From an uncultured Fastidiosipila sp. (GTDB lineage Bacteria; Bacillota; Clostridia; Saccharofermentanales; Fastidiosipilaceae): 64,000 nt of DNA. Below the pieces are notes generated by a model. It saw only the letters and a program-made list of their open reading frames with translations, ran no database searches and was not told where the DNA came from. A program made the translations under genes and the position numbers. Positions 25,624 through 35,121 of the stretch are shown here, piece after piece. The number at the start of each line of letters is the position of its first letter. The stretch's first letter is position 1. The stretch is taken from contig CAMYAM010000002.1 of the NCBI GenBank assembly GCA_947253875.1, positions 67,379-131,378 on the forward strand. The letters are read 5' to 3'.

Positions 25624-27282
25624 ATGAAGAAATTCAAAAAAGCATTAAGTGCTGCATTAGCACTAGTTCTGGTAACTTCTTTAGTAGCATGTAATACCGA
25701 TAAAGGTAATGATACAAAGAAAACTACAGATGGAAAACCAGCAGTAGGATCAGAAAATGATACAAAAGAAAATGATCCTGCAAAAGACCCAGTACAAGTT
25801 AATTTAGAGAAGAGTGTTTTCTCAGCTGAATTACCAGATTACAGCGGTCATGGTACAAAATTAATTTATCACACAATTGGTGGTACACCAGAAGACCTAA
25901 AATTAGTTAATGACAAAATTAACGAGTACACAAAGAAACACATGAATGTTGAAGTTGAATTAGTATTCCACGGTTGGGATGAATATGGTTCAAACTTGAA
26001 CACAATCATCAATGGTGGTGAAGCTTATGATATAGCATTCGGTTCAGCAATTACAGGTGTACAACAATTTGCTAACCAAGACTTATTCCTAGACATTAGA
26101 AAAGTTATTGACAAGGCACCTAACCTAAAAGCTTTAATTTCAGATCAGATTTGGAAAGGTGTTACTAGATCAGATGGCGAAATCTTTGGTGTTCCTGCAT
26201 ACAAAGACTCAGCTGCAGCACAATACTGGGTATTCGATAAGAAACTAGTAGACGCTTACAAATTAGATGTTAAAGATGTTAAGTCAATGGATGATCTAGG
26301 CTCTAAGGTTCTAGACAAGATTGCAGCAAGTGATGTTGAAATGCCAGCAAACTTGAACAAATATCCATTGTACTTCGATAAGAGTGGTATTAACTCAATG
26401 CTATTCGAATATGAACCAATGGCAGCAGGTGTAGGTGTTCTATTTGGTACAAAAGAAGCTAAGAACATTTACGCACAAGAAGATACAATTCACAAATTCC
26501 AATTATTAGCAGAATGGTATGACAAAGGTTACATTAATCCAGACGCAAATACACGTAATGAAAAAGATCCAGATTCAGATGCAATCTTCTCAGCACAAGG
26601 TTGGGACGAAGCTGCAAGTATTTGGGGACAAAAGAGACCTGCAGGTGTAGAAGTCAATAGACGTCTAGAACCAATGTTCACATCAGGAACAATTCAAGGT
26701 TCATACTTAGTAATCTCAAAAGCAGCACAAAATGCTGAAGATGCAATTAAATTGATCGAAAGAATTAACGTTGACCAATACCTACGTAACTTATATGCAT
26801 ATGGTATCGAAGGAACACACTGGAATAAGACAGATAAAGAGAATGTAATTGTTAAGACAGAGCAAGGTGTAAATAAATATAGTGTACCTGCATACTCACA
26901 AGGACAATTCATGAATCTTTACATCGCTGCTGATGTAGTTAATGAAGATAATGCTGCTCAATATCCAGACTTGAAGATTGGTGATCCAATCCTAGAGAAA
27001 GCAAATGCTGACCAATATCGTGTAGATATTCACAAGATGAACCAAGAAGCTAAAGCTTCAGAACTATTAGGTTTCGTATTCAACCCAGAAAAAGTTGAAA
27101 CAGAAGTATCAGCTCTTGACAACATTATTCAAAAATATCAAGCAACATTGTTGACAGGTTCAGCAGGTGTTAACGGATTACAAGCTGTACTAGATCAAAT
27201 GCATGCAGAACAAGAAGCAGCAGGTATCCAAAAAGTTATCGAAGAAGTACAAAGCCAAATCGATGCTTTCTTAGGAAAATAA
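25624..27282 (+). CDS. Oligosaccharide-binding lipoprotein (LplA type)
   Basis: Extracellular solute-binding protein of the importer, 552 residues. I chose the ATG at 25624 because TGGAGG is placed just before it and because it begins with a clean lipoprotein signal (KKFKKALSAALALVLVTSL-VAC, lipobox Cys at about residue 24). An upstream in-frame ATG at 25579 would bury the signal. A Thr/Lys/Asp-rich linker is followed by a large periplasmic-binding fold (DUF3502-like C-terminal part). Codon use is highly regular, as in well-expressed genes. The mannose enzymes downstream suggest that the ligand is a mannose-containing oligosaccharide; this is inference. Confidence 0.9.
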   Translation: MKKFKKALSAALALVLVTSLVACNTDKGNDTKKTTDGKPAVGSENDTKENDPAKDPVQVNLEKSVFSAELPDYSGHGTKLIYHTIGGTPEDLKLVNDKINEYTKKHMNVEVELVFHGWDEYGSNLNTIINGGEAYDIAFGSAITGVQQFANQDLFLDIRKVIDKAPNLKALISDQIWKGVTRSDGEIFGVPAYKDSAAAQYWVFDKKLVDAYKLDVKDVKSMDDLGSKVLDKIAASDVEMPANLNKYPLYFDKSGINSMLFEYEPMAAGVGVLFGTKEAKNIYAQEDTIHKFQLLAEWYDKGYINPDANTRNEKDPDSDAIFSAQGWDEAASIWGQKRPAGVEVNRRLEPMFTSGTIQGSYLVISKAAQNAEDAIKLIERINVDQYLRNLYAYGIEGTHWNKTDKENVIVKTEQGVNKYSVPAYSQGQFMNLYIAADVVNEDNAAQYPDLKIGDPILEKANADQYRVDIHKMNQEAKASELLGFVFNPEKVETEVSALDNIIQKYQATLLTGSAGVNGLQAVLDQMHAEQEAAGIQKVIEEVQSQIDAFLGK

Positions 27283-27394
27283 TTATTAGTTAAAGATTAG
27301 TTGATAAATTGTTATGCTTCCACTTGAGGGCAGTTTGCTCCAAGTAAAATTTAATAAATCCTTATTGGATTAATTTCGAATTAAGGTATTATGT

Positions 27395-27437
27395 AGATGA
27401 CGGAAAAGTGTTTATACATGTATCCGTCATCTTTTTT
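27395..27437 (+). terminator. Terminator inside the glycan operon
   Basis: AGATGACGGA pairs with TCCGTCATCT and is followed directly by TTTTT. It separates the importer genes from the GH130 gene. Partial read-through would give more transporter than enzyme. Confidence 0.88.
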
Positions 27438-27533
27438 AAGTTAATGACATTGGTTGTGAAAAACAATTTATTTCAAGTTATACTTATTTCACGAAAAAAT
27501 TTTAGAGAAACTTTTTAATAGAAGGAGTATGAG

Positions 27534-28544
27534 ATGACAAAAATTATAGGTCCGGCAATTCCAAATATGCCTTGGGAAGATAGAAAGAAAGATGGTCCAC
27601 TACCATTTTGGAAGTTTTCAGGAAACCCTGTTATAGGTAGAGACGGTAATGCGGTTTCAAATAGTGTTTTTAATAGTGCGGTAGTTCCATTTGAGGATGG
27701 ATTTGCTGGTGTATTCCGTTGTGATAGCCGTTCAGTAAGTATGGATATTTTCGCTGGTTTCAGTAAAGATGGTTTGAATTGGGAAATTGATGATACTCCA
27801 ATTCATCTAGTACCAGATGAGAGCATTGAAGATGCAGAAAATGTAATGACCCGTGAATACAGATATGATCCACGTGTTATCAAGATTGAAGATAAGTACT
27901 ATGTAAACTGGTGTAATGGTTACCATGGTCCTACAATTGGTGTGGCATGGACAAAAGATTTTAAGACTTTCCATCAAATGGAAAATGCTTACTTACCATA
28001 CAATAGAAATGGTGTACTTTTCCCACGCAAGATTAATGGCAGATATATGATGTTAAGTCGTCCTTCAGATACTGGTCACACACCTTTTGGTGATATCTTT
28101 GTAAGCCAAAGTGAAGATCTAACATACTGGGGTCGCCATAGATATGTTATGGGTGCTGTCAAAGGTGACACATCAGCATGGCAAAGTTTAAAAATCGGTC
28201 CAGGGCCAGTACCTATTGAAACAGATGAAGGTTGGTTAGTAATCTATCATGGTGTTATTAATACAGCTAATGGTTACGTATATCGTGTCGGTTCAGCTAT
28301 CTTAGATATTGATGAACCATGGAAGGTTTTATACCGCTCCAAAGATTATGTACTAGCACCACATGAACTATATGAAATGGCTGGTGACGTTCCTAACGTT
28401 ACATTCCCATGCGCAGTATTAGCAGATAGTGAAACAGGCCGTATTGCAATGTACTATGGTGCAGCTGATACAGTTACAGCTTTAGCATTTACTACTGTTG
28501 ATGAATTAGTTCAATATACAAAAAATAGTCACTTCGAAGAATAG
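27534..28544 (+). CDS. GH130 beta-mannoside phosphorylase
   Basis: Glycoside phosphorylase of family GH130, 336 residues, predicted cytoplasmic. GH130 enzymes cleave beta-1,4-mannosyl bonds with phosphate and release mannose-1-phosphate. The five-bladed propeller is supported by repeated short strands with motifs such as AVVPFEDGFAGVFR (49-62), YDPRVIKI (Asp112, matching the proposed general acid), PRKINGRYMMLSRPSD, KIGPGPVPIETDEGWLVIYHG and AMYYGAADTVTALA. The neighbouring alpha-mannosidase suggests the subfamily that acts on Man-beta-1,4-GlcNAc from N-glycan cores, but mannobiose-type substrates cannot be excluded. Confidence 0.9.
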   Translation: MTKIIGPAIPNMPWEDRKKDGPLPFWKFSGNPVIGRDGNAVSNSVFNSAVVPFEDGFAGVFRCDSRSVSMDIFAGFSKDGLNWEIDDTPIHLVPDESIEDAENVMTREYRYDPRVIKIEDKYYVNWCNGYHGPTIGVAWTKDFKTFHQMENAYLPYNRNGVLFPRKINGRYMMLSRPSDTGHTPFGDIFVSQSEDLTYWGRHRYVMGAVKGDTSAWQSLKIGPGPVPIETDEGWLVIYHGVINTANGYVYRVGSAILDIDEPWKVLYRSKDYVLAPHELYEMAGDVPNVTFPCAVLADSETGRIAMYYGAADTVTALAFTTVDELVQYTKNSHFEE

Positions 28545-28612
28545 TGACAATAGCTTTTAAGAGAAAACTAAAAAAGTAAAGAAAATTAGACACAAAAAGA
28601 AAGGGATGAAAG

Positions 28613-31600
28613 ATGAATTATCTTCCAGAACGTGTACAAACTATTTGTGATCAGTTAAAAAGACTAACAGTCAAACAAGCATTGCCAACACCTAAGAAAT
28701 GGCAATTCAAAAAAGGACAGTTTTTCTATCCAGAAGAAGCTGATCAAGATCCTACTCCTTATGCAGAGTTTGATAACTCCACCATGCACTGGTACGGTCC
28801 AGATAATCACTACTGGTTCAAAAATGAAGTAGTAGTACCAGAAGAGTTTGATGGTAAACCACTTTGGATTAAAGTATCAAGCCAATTTGAGGGTGGTGAG
28901 GATATGCGTAATCCGCAATTCTTATTATTCGTAAATGGCGAAGTAACTCAAGGTATGGACGTTAACCATTTGGATGTTCTTTTATCAGAGAATGCAAAAG
29001 CTGGTGATGTTTACAAACTAGATGTACAAGCTTATTCAGGTACTTTGTACCATGAATTCAACTTCTCAACTGCACTTCTAGAAATTGATCCAGAAATTAA
29101 GGATCTATACTATGACTTGCAAATCCCTCTACAAGCATTTAAGCGTTTAGAGGATGAAAGCCTAAGTAAGATAAAACTTACAAAAGTGTTGAATGATGCA
29201 GTTAACCTATTAGATTTACGTGTTCCTTATAGTGAAGAATTCTATGCTTCAGTAAGAACAACAAGAGAGTTCTTAGCTAAAGATTTATATACAGATTTAG
29301 CAGGTGAAGACGAAGTTATCGCAAGTTGTATTGGACACACTCACATTGACGTTGCTTGGTGGTGGACTGTTTCACAAACTAAGGAAAAAGTAGTACGTAG
29401 TTTCGCTACAGTACTTAAGTTGATGGAAGAGTATCCAGATTATAAATTCTTACACAGTACACCTCAAGTTTACTCATACGTTAAAGAGCGTTATCCAGAA
29501 ATGTTCGAACGTATCAAAGAAAGAGTAAAAGAGGGACGTTGGGAGCCTGAAGGTGCTAACTGGGTTGAGATGGATACAAATATCTCATCCGGTGAGAGTT
29601 TAACTCGTCAAATGCTATATGGTAAGAAATTTAACCGTGAGAACTTTGGTCGCGAGAACAGAGTTTACTGGTTACCAGATACTTTCGGCTATAACGCACA
29701 ATTACCACAACTATTGAAGAAGAGTGATGTTGACTACTTCATGACAACTAAGATTTCATGGAGCCAAGTTAATAAAATTCCTTTTGATACTTTCCACTGG
29801 AAAGGTATTGACGGTACTGAAGTCCTAACACACATGATTACAACTCCAGCAATCGGTCAAGATGTTAAAGCTGACTTTAATACTACATATAACGGTATGT
29901 TACATCCAGATGCAATTTGCGGAGCTTGGGAGAGATATCAACAAAAAGATTTAAATAACGATATTTTAGTCTGCTTCGGTCATGGTGATGGTGGTGGTGG
30001 TGCTACTCGTTGGATGCTAGAAACAGAGAAACGTCTAAGTAAGGGTATCACAGGGATTCCTAAGACTCGTCAAGTGTATGCACGACAATACTTCGAAGAG
30101 CTAGAAGAGAGAGTGGGCAATAATCCTAAACTGCCAGTATGGCATGGGGATTTATACTTAGAGTATCACCGTGGTACATACACAAGTATGGCTAGAAATA
30201 AACGTTCTAACCGTAAGACAGAATTAGGATTGATGGCACTAGAGTTGATTTCATCATTAGCTCTTGATGGTGTTGATTATCCAAAAGAGGATATTGATCA
30301 AATCTGGACAATGGTGCTACGTAACCAATTCCACGATATCTTGCCAGGTACAGCTATTAATGAAGTATATGAAGTTACAAGACTTGAATATAGAGAAGCA
30401 AAAGCAACAATTTGCAAGCTTATTGATGCACGTTTAGATTACTTGTTAGGTGAAGGTGATAAGCTAACTCTATTCAACCCACATGGTTACACAAGAAATG
30501 ACGTTGTTAAACTAGGTAATATTGATGCAAAAGCAATCCAAGCATCAGATGGCTCTGTTTATGCAGTACAACAAACAAAAGATGGTGCAATTGCTTATGT
30601 AGAGAATTTACCAAGCAAGGGTTACGAGAGCTTCACAAAACTAAATCAAGAAGTAGAGTCTAAAAATCGCTTAGTATTATCAGCAGATAAACATGGAATT
30701 GAAACTCCTTTCTATGATGTTAAGTTTGATAAAGATTTCAATATTACATCTATCTATGACAAGGACAATAAACGTGAAGTAGTTCAAGACGGTGAGAGAG
30801 CAAACTTATTACGTGTCTACGAAGATAAACCAATGTACTATGATAACTGGGATATCGATTACTACTACACAGAGAAGTTCTGGGATCTAACAGATGTTGA
30901 GAGTGCTGAATGGGTAGAAGTAGGTGATGTTAGAGCAACATTACGTATAGTACGTAAGTTCAGCAAATCAACATTAAACCAGGATATTCATTTCTATGCT
31001 GATAGTCGTAGAATTGACTTCGTAAACGTAGTTGAATGGAATGAATTCCAACACTTACTCAAGGTTCACTTCCCAGTAAATGTAAATACTGATGAAGCTA
31101 CATTTGATATTCAATTTGGTAATATTAAACGTAAGATCCACAAGAACACAAGCTGGGATCAAGCAAGATTCGAAACCTGTGCACACAAATGGGTAGACTT
31201 ATCAGAAGGTAACTACGGTGTATCTTTGATGAACGACTGTAAATATGGACACTCCTTCATGGAATCCACAATAGTATTAAGTTTGATTAAGTCAGGTATT
31301 CAACCAAACCCAGTTTCAGACCGTGAGACACATTACTTCACTTACTCACTATTGCCACACGAGGGTGATTTCAGAGTAGGTAGAACAGTTGAAGAATCAT
31401 ATAACTTGAACCAAGAAGTTATTGTTAAAGACAATACAGCTGATAAAGGTAAATTCTCATTAGTTTCAGTAGACTCACCTAATGTAGTTATTGAGACTGT
31501 TAAAGTTGCTGAAGATGGCGATGGTAAAGTTGTAAGAGTGTACGAGTCAGAAAACTCATATACACACGTGACATTGAAATGGAATGGCGAGTTCTCTTCA

Positions 31601-31726
31601 GTTGAAGCATGTAACTTACAAGAGCGTACTCTAAGTGCAGAAGAGGCTGCACAACCTGTTGTAGATGAAGAGGGTATCCACTTCACAATCAAACCTTATG
31701 AGATTTACAGTTTGAGAATTAGGTAA
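28613..31726 (+). CDS. GH38 alpha-mannosidase
   Basis: Zinc-dependent retaining alpha-mannosidase, 1037 residues with no signal peptide, so intracellular. After an N-terminal beta domain (1-230), the catalytic domain has the zinc motif GHTHIDVAWWW (241-251, His and Asp ligands), the nucleophile in WLPDTFGYNAQLPQ (Asp356) and CFGHGDGGGG with another zinc His. The middle and C-terminal beta domains complete the family architecture. It would remove alpha-linked mannose from imported glycans and leave the core for the GH130 enzyme upstream. The ATG follows AAAGGGATGAAAG. Confidence 0.96.
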   Translation: MNYLPERVQTICDQLKRLTVKQALPTPKKWQFKKGQFFYPEEADQDPTPYAEFDNSTMHWYGPDNHYWFKNEVVVPEEFDGKPLWIKVSSQFEGGEDMRNPQFLLFVNGEVTQGMDVNHLDVLLSENAKAGDVYKLDVQAYSGTLYHEFNFSTALLEIDPEIKDLYYDLQIPLQAFKRLEDESLSKIKLTKVLNDAVNLLDLRVPYSEEFYASVRTTREFLAKDLYTDLAGEDEVIASCIGHTHIDVAWWWTVSQTKEKVVRSFATVLKLMEEYPDYKFLHSTPQVYSYVKERYPEMFERIKERVKEGRWEPEGANWVEMDTNISSGESLTRQMLYGKKFNRENFGRENRVYWLPDTFGYNAQLPQLLKKSDVDYFMTTKISWSQVNKIPFDTFHWKGIDGTEVLTHMITTPAIGQDVKADFNTTYNGMLHPDAICGAWERYQQKDLNNDILVCFGHGDGGGGATRWMLETEKRLSKGITGIPKTRQVYARQYFEELEERVGNNPKLPVWHGDLYLEYHRGTYTSMARNKRSNRKTELGLMALELISSLALDGVDYPKEDIDQIWTMVLRNQFHDILPGTAINEVYEVTRLEYREAKATICKLIDARLDYLLGEGDKLTLFNPHGYTRNDVVKLGNIDAKAIQASDGSVYAVQQTKDGAIAYVENLPSKGYESFTKLNQEVESKNRLVLSADKHGIETPFYDVKFDKDFNITSIYDKDNKREVVQDGERANLLRVYEDKPMYYDNWDIDYYYTEKFWDLTDVESAEWVEVGDVRATLRIVRKFSKSTLNQDIHFYADSRRIDFVNVVEWNEFQHLLKVHFPVNVNTDEATFDIQFGNIKRKIHKNTSWDQARFETCAHKWVDLSEGNYGVSLMNDCKYGHSFMESTIVLSLIKSGIQPNPVSDRETHYFTYSLLPHEGDFRVGRTVEESYNLNQEVIVKDNTADKGKFSLVSVDSPNVVIETVKVAEDGDGKVVRVYESENSYTHVTLKWNGEFSSVEACNLQERTLSAEEAAQPVVDEEGIHFTIKPYEIYSLRIR

Positions 31727-31754
31727 TAAAATCAAATAATTGCATAAAAAGGTT

Positions 31755-31797
31755 CAACGGGGCGGAGTGATTTTTCTGCTCCGTTGTTATTTTTTAT
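31755..31797 (+). terminator. Rho-independent terminator
   Basis: CAACGGGGCGGAG pairs (with two G-U pairs) to CTGCTCCGTTG, followed by TTATTTTTT. It ends the glycan operon. Confidence 0.9.
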
Positions 31798-31861
31798 AGA
31801 AAATAATTGAAATTTGTGGTAAAGTAATTTTAACCTGAAATATTAAGAGAGGTTTTTTAAT

Positions 31862-32122
31862 ATGAGTGAAGATAAAGAAAAAGATATGAAAATGAGAAAT
31901 AGAATTCGAGAATATAGATTACCATACAATTTATCCCAACACAGGTTAGGTAAGAAAGTTGGCGTTTCTAGAATTAGTATTAATAAGATTGAAAATGGTA
32001 AGACAATTCCTAGTTTGAGTTTAGCACACAGAATCGCAGATGCAGTTAATGCTTCAATTTATGAAATTTTTGATCTAGATGGCTCAGGTGATTACGAATA
32101 TAAGAAACGTAAAGACGACTAG
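31862..32122 (+). CDS. Small XRE-family DNA-binding regulator
   Basis: Cro/CI-type helix-turn-helix protein of 86 residues. The HTH spans about residues 14-68 with LSQHRLGKKVGVSRISINKIENGKTIPSLSLAHRIADAVNAS as its core (given here as landmarks: Q26, the recognition helix SRISINKIE, and the closing IYEIFDL). A charged tail follows and no ligand domain. It lies behind the glycan operon terminator and 59 bases before the ATP-grasp gene, so it could regulate either. The start follows AGAGAGG. Confidence 0.88.
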   Translation: MSEDKEKDMKMRNRIREYRLPYNLSQHRLGKKVGVSRISINKIENGKTIPSLSLAHRIADAVNASIYEIFDLDGSGDYEYKKRKDD

Positions 32123-32181
32123 TTTGTCTTAAAATTAAATCCAATAGAAATAAGTTTGATGAATTTTGAGAGGGGTATGTA

Positions 32182-33222
32182 ATGAGATTTGCTCAAATTA
32201 TCAAGAAGATCTTCACTGTTGATTGGAAAAGTCTGATTCCACTTATTCGACAGGCTAGAGGGACAACAGGAAGGTCTTATTATGATTTGTGCTCTGATAT
32301 TAAAAAATGTAACGATGCAGGTTTCAATTGGGGTGAGTATTTTGTTTTTGGTTTTCAGCAAAATACCGATAGTGAATATAGAAAGTCATTTGTTTGTAAT
32401 TTACCACACTATAGGGAGATAGCAGATTATTTTGATACAGATTCTAAAGATTTTAGCATCATAGAAGATAAAGGCTTATTTAACAAAAAATTCGAACAGT
32501 TTAGAACGGTAAGTAGTTTGGATTTACGTTATTCAAGTTATGATGAATTTTGTAAATTTGCTGCCAATCATGATTTATTGTGGGCAAAAAATCCTTTTGG
32601 TTATGGTGGAAGTTCTGTATTTAAATTGACTAAACAAGAGCTAGAAGCGAAGCCAGTAGATAAAATTTATGAAGACTTAATTAAAAGAAAACTTTTTGTT
32701 CTGGAAGAGAATATTGTTCAGCATCCAGAAATGTCTAAACTATCGCTGAACTCAGTAAATACTATTAGAGTTATGACGATAAAAGATAAGCATGGCAATA
32801 TTTCAACACCATTTGTGGCATCAAGAATAGCAACTGATGATTGTGATAAAGATAACTGCTCACTACAGGGTGCATCATGTGTTTTAGACGATAATGGTGT
32901 TGTTTGTTATCCTTATTTTAGGATTTATCCTGATATCAAGGAGTTTAGCGAAAATCAATATACAGGATTTAAGCTGATTGGTTTTCAAGTACCATATTTC
33001 AATGAAACTTTAGATATATGTAAACAAGCACTGGAATTGACGGATCTTAATTTTATTGGTTGGGATGTTGCGATAACAGAAACAGGTCCATGCTTAATAG
33101 AAGCCAATAGGGGTGCTAGCTTTGACCTTTTCCAATCATATACTCAATTAAAAGATGGTCAAGGTAAAAAGAAAGAATTGGAAAAATATTTAGGGTTTGA
33201 ACTAAGTGAGTTGAATATTTAG
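32182..33222 (+). CDS. Sugar-transfer associated ATP-grasp protein
   Basis: The 346-residue protein resembles the ATP-grasp group found near polysaccharide and teichoic-acid genes (ATPgrasp_ST type). Landmarks are FAANHDLLWAKNPFGYGGSSV (nucleotide-binding Lys and Gly-rich loop), VLEENIVQHPEMSKLSLNSVNTIRVMT (about 178-203) and the metal-binding end IGWDVAITETGPCLIEANRGASFD. Such proteins are thought to ligate amino acids or similar groups to a carrier or glycan; the substrate here is unknown. The start follows GAGAGGGGTATGTA. It may be co-transcribed with the XRE gene. Confidence 0.82.
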   Translation: MRFAQIIKKIFTVDWKSLIPLIRQARGTTGRSYYDLCSDIKKCNDAGFNWGEYFVFGFQQNTDSEYRKSFVCNLPHYREIADYFDTDSKDFSIIEDKGLFNKKFEQFRTVSSLDLRYSSYDEFCKFAANHDLLWAKNPFGYGGSSVFKLTKQELEAKPVDKIYEDLIKRKLFVLEENIVQHPEMSKLSLNSVNTIRVMTIKDKHGNISTPFVASRIATDDCDKDNCSLQGASCVLDDNGVVCYPYFRIYPDIKEFSENQYTGFKLIGFQVPYFNETLDICKQALELTDLNFIGWDVAITETGPCLIEANRGASFDLFQSYTQLKDGQGKKKELEKYLGFELSELNI

Positions 33223-33255
33223 TTCACTATACTTGTTGTATAAGCTGAGAAAAAG

Positions 33256-33311
33256 AAAGCGGTGGAACAAATTTTGTAGTGCAGTTTATTTGTTCCGCCG
33301 CTTTTATTTTT
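33256..33311. terminator. Bidirectional terminator
   Basis: AAAGCGGTGGAACAAAT pairs with ATTTGTTCCGCCGCTTT, a 17-bp stem followed by TATTTTT on the plus strand and preceded by an A-rich run that serves the minus strand. It separates the ATP-grasp gene from the convergent phosphohexomutase gene. Confidence 0.9.
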
Positions 33312-33328
33312 GCTTTCTGTAAAGTTTA

Positions 33329-35026
33329 CTATCTTATGCCAGCAATCTTTTCTATTTCTGATCTTAGTTCTTTTTCTAGAGCTTCTGCCTGTTCACGATC
33401 TGCTTTAAGTGAGATGTAGATCTTTAACTTAGGTTCAGTACCAGAAGGTCTGACTACGAAGCTACCATTTTCGCCAAGTATAAATTTCAAGACATCAGAT
33501 TTTGGCAAATCGCCAACACCCTTGTTATAGTCGAAAATTTCTGTAACTTCCATACCTGCGATTTCAGAAATTTCTTGATCACGGAGACCTTGCATAATTG
33601 CGTTCATTCTTTCAAATCCAGCTTGACCTTCGAATTGGTATGACTCTAAAGTATCAAGATAGAAGCCGTACTTAGCGTAAATTTCTTCAAGTTTTTCGAA
33701 TAAGTTGACACCGTTAGTCATGTAGTATGAGAACATTTCAGCAACTAAGATAGCTGCATTAACAGCATCTTTATCACGTACATAAGGACCACTTAAGTAA
33801 CCGTAGCTTTCTTCGTAACCTAAAATGTAGTCGTCAACTCTACCAGCTGCTTCTAGTTTAGCTATTTGTTCACCAATGTACTTGAATCCTGTTAGAACGT
33901 TAACTGTCTCAACATTGTTAGATTCAGCAACTTTTTCTGCAAGAGAAGTAGTTACGATAGTTTTTACGAAAACTGGATTCTCTGGCATTGTATTTGTTGT
34001 TTGCTTACGATGAATAATGTAGTCTAGTAGTAATACACCAACTAAGTTACCAGATACTAACTCGAACTCACCGGAAGGGTTCTTAATTGCGATACCTAGA
34101 CGGTCTGCATCTGGGTCAGTTGCCATGAACATATCAGCATCTTCACGTTTTGCATATTCAATACCAAGAGCCATAGCTTCGGGATACTCAGGGTTTGGAT
34201 ATGGAGCAGTTGGGAAGTTTCCGTCTGGTTGTTCTTGCTCTTTAACAACGCTTAAGTTTGTGTAGCCCATCTCTTCCAAAGCGCGTAGAACAGGTTTCAA
34301 CCCAGCACCGTGAATTGGTGAATAGATGATTTTAACATCTTTGTTAATTTTAGTGTTTTCATCTATTTCGGACTCGTTTTTAACTGCTTCAATATAAGCT
34401 GTATAAACTTCTGGTCCGATATATTTGATCTTACCAGCAGCTAAAGCTGAGTCAAAGTCGTAATCAACAATATCGCTGAAAGTATCTAATTTGTTGATCT
34501 CATCTGAAATTGCTGCAGCAACGTCTGTCTTGATTTGGCAACCGTCGGCACCGTAAACTTTATAACCATTGTATTTAGCAGGGTTGTGTGAAGCAGTAAC
34601 CATTACACCAGCGTCAGTTTGCAATTCTCTGATTGCAAAAGATACTGCAGGTGTTGGCATTAGTTCAGGATAAAGATGAACTTGAATACCGTTTGCTGCA
34701 TAAACAGCTGCTGCTACTTGTGAGAATAGGTCAGACTTAATACGTGAGTCATAACCAATAGCGATTGATTTGTGCTCTGATTTTGCTGTTTTGTTAACGT
34801 AATTAGCTAAACCTTGTGAAGCTTTGGCAACAGTGTAAATGTTCATTCTGTTGGTACCAGCTCCGATGGTACCACGCAATCCACCAGTACCAAAAGCTAA
34901 ATCACGATAGAAGGCGTCATTAATTTTTTCCTCGTCTCCTGAAATGGATTTCAACTCGGCGAGAAGACTTTCATCTTCAACTTTGTCTAACCATAGTTGA
35001 TATAATTCTTTAACGTTTCTTTCCAT
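33329..35026 (-). CDS. Phosphohexomutase (phosphoglucomutase/phosphomannomutase)
   Basis: Alpha-D-phosphohexomutase of 565 residues, the PgcA-type length. The active-site serine loop TASHNPAKYNGYKVYG (about 141-156), the metal loop DPDADRLGIA (about 303-312), the sugar loop GYEESYGY and the phosphate-binding RPSGTEPKLKIY near the end are all intact. It interconverts hexose-1- and hexose-6-phosphates. Beside manA, and in a window with a mannose-1-phosphate-releasing phosphorylase, a phosphomannomutase role is likely in addition to or instead of the glucose role. A poor but usable AGAGGTAT precedes the ATG. Confidence 0.93.
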   Translation of the reverse strand: MERNVKELYQLWLDKVEDESLLAELKSISGDEEKINDAFYRDLAFGTGGLRGTIGAGTNRMNIYTVAKASQGLANYVNKTAKSEHKSIAIGYDSRIKSDLFSQVAAAVYAANGIQVHLYPELMPTPAVSFAIRELQTDAGVMVTASHNPAKYNGYKVYGADGCQIKTDVAAAISDEINKLDTFSDIVDYDFDSALAAGKIKYIGPEVYTAYIEAVKNESEIDENTKINKDVKIIYSPIHGAGLKPVLRALEEMGYTNLSVVKEQEQPDGNFPTAPYPNPEYPEAMALGIEYAKREDADMFMATDPDADRLGIAIKNPSGEFELVSGNLVGVLLLDYIIHRKQTTNTMPENPVFVKTIVTTSLAEKVAESNNVETVNVLTGFKYIGEQIAKLEAAGRVDDYILGYEESYGYLSGPYVRDKDAVNAAILVAEMFSYYMTNGVNLFEKLEEIYAKYGFYLDTLESYQFEGQAGFERMNAIMQGLRDQEISEIAGMEVTEIFDYNKGVGDLPKSDVLKFILGENGSFVVRPSGTEPKLKIYISLKADREQAEALEKELRSEIEKIAGIR

Positions 35027-35121
35027 TAAAATACCTCTTTCCTTTTTTCTTTTCTTTTCTCCTAATTTTCTGTAGAACTTGCATATTGTTTAATGTTTTT
35101 GTCAAGTAAACTACAAATCTT

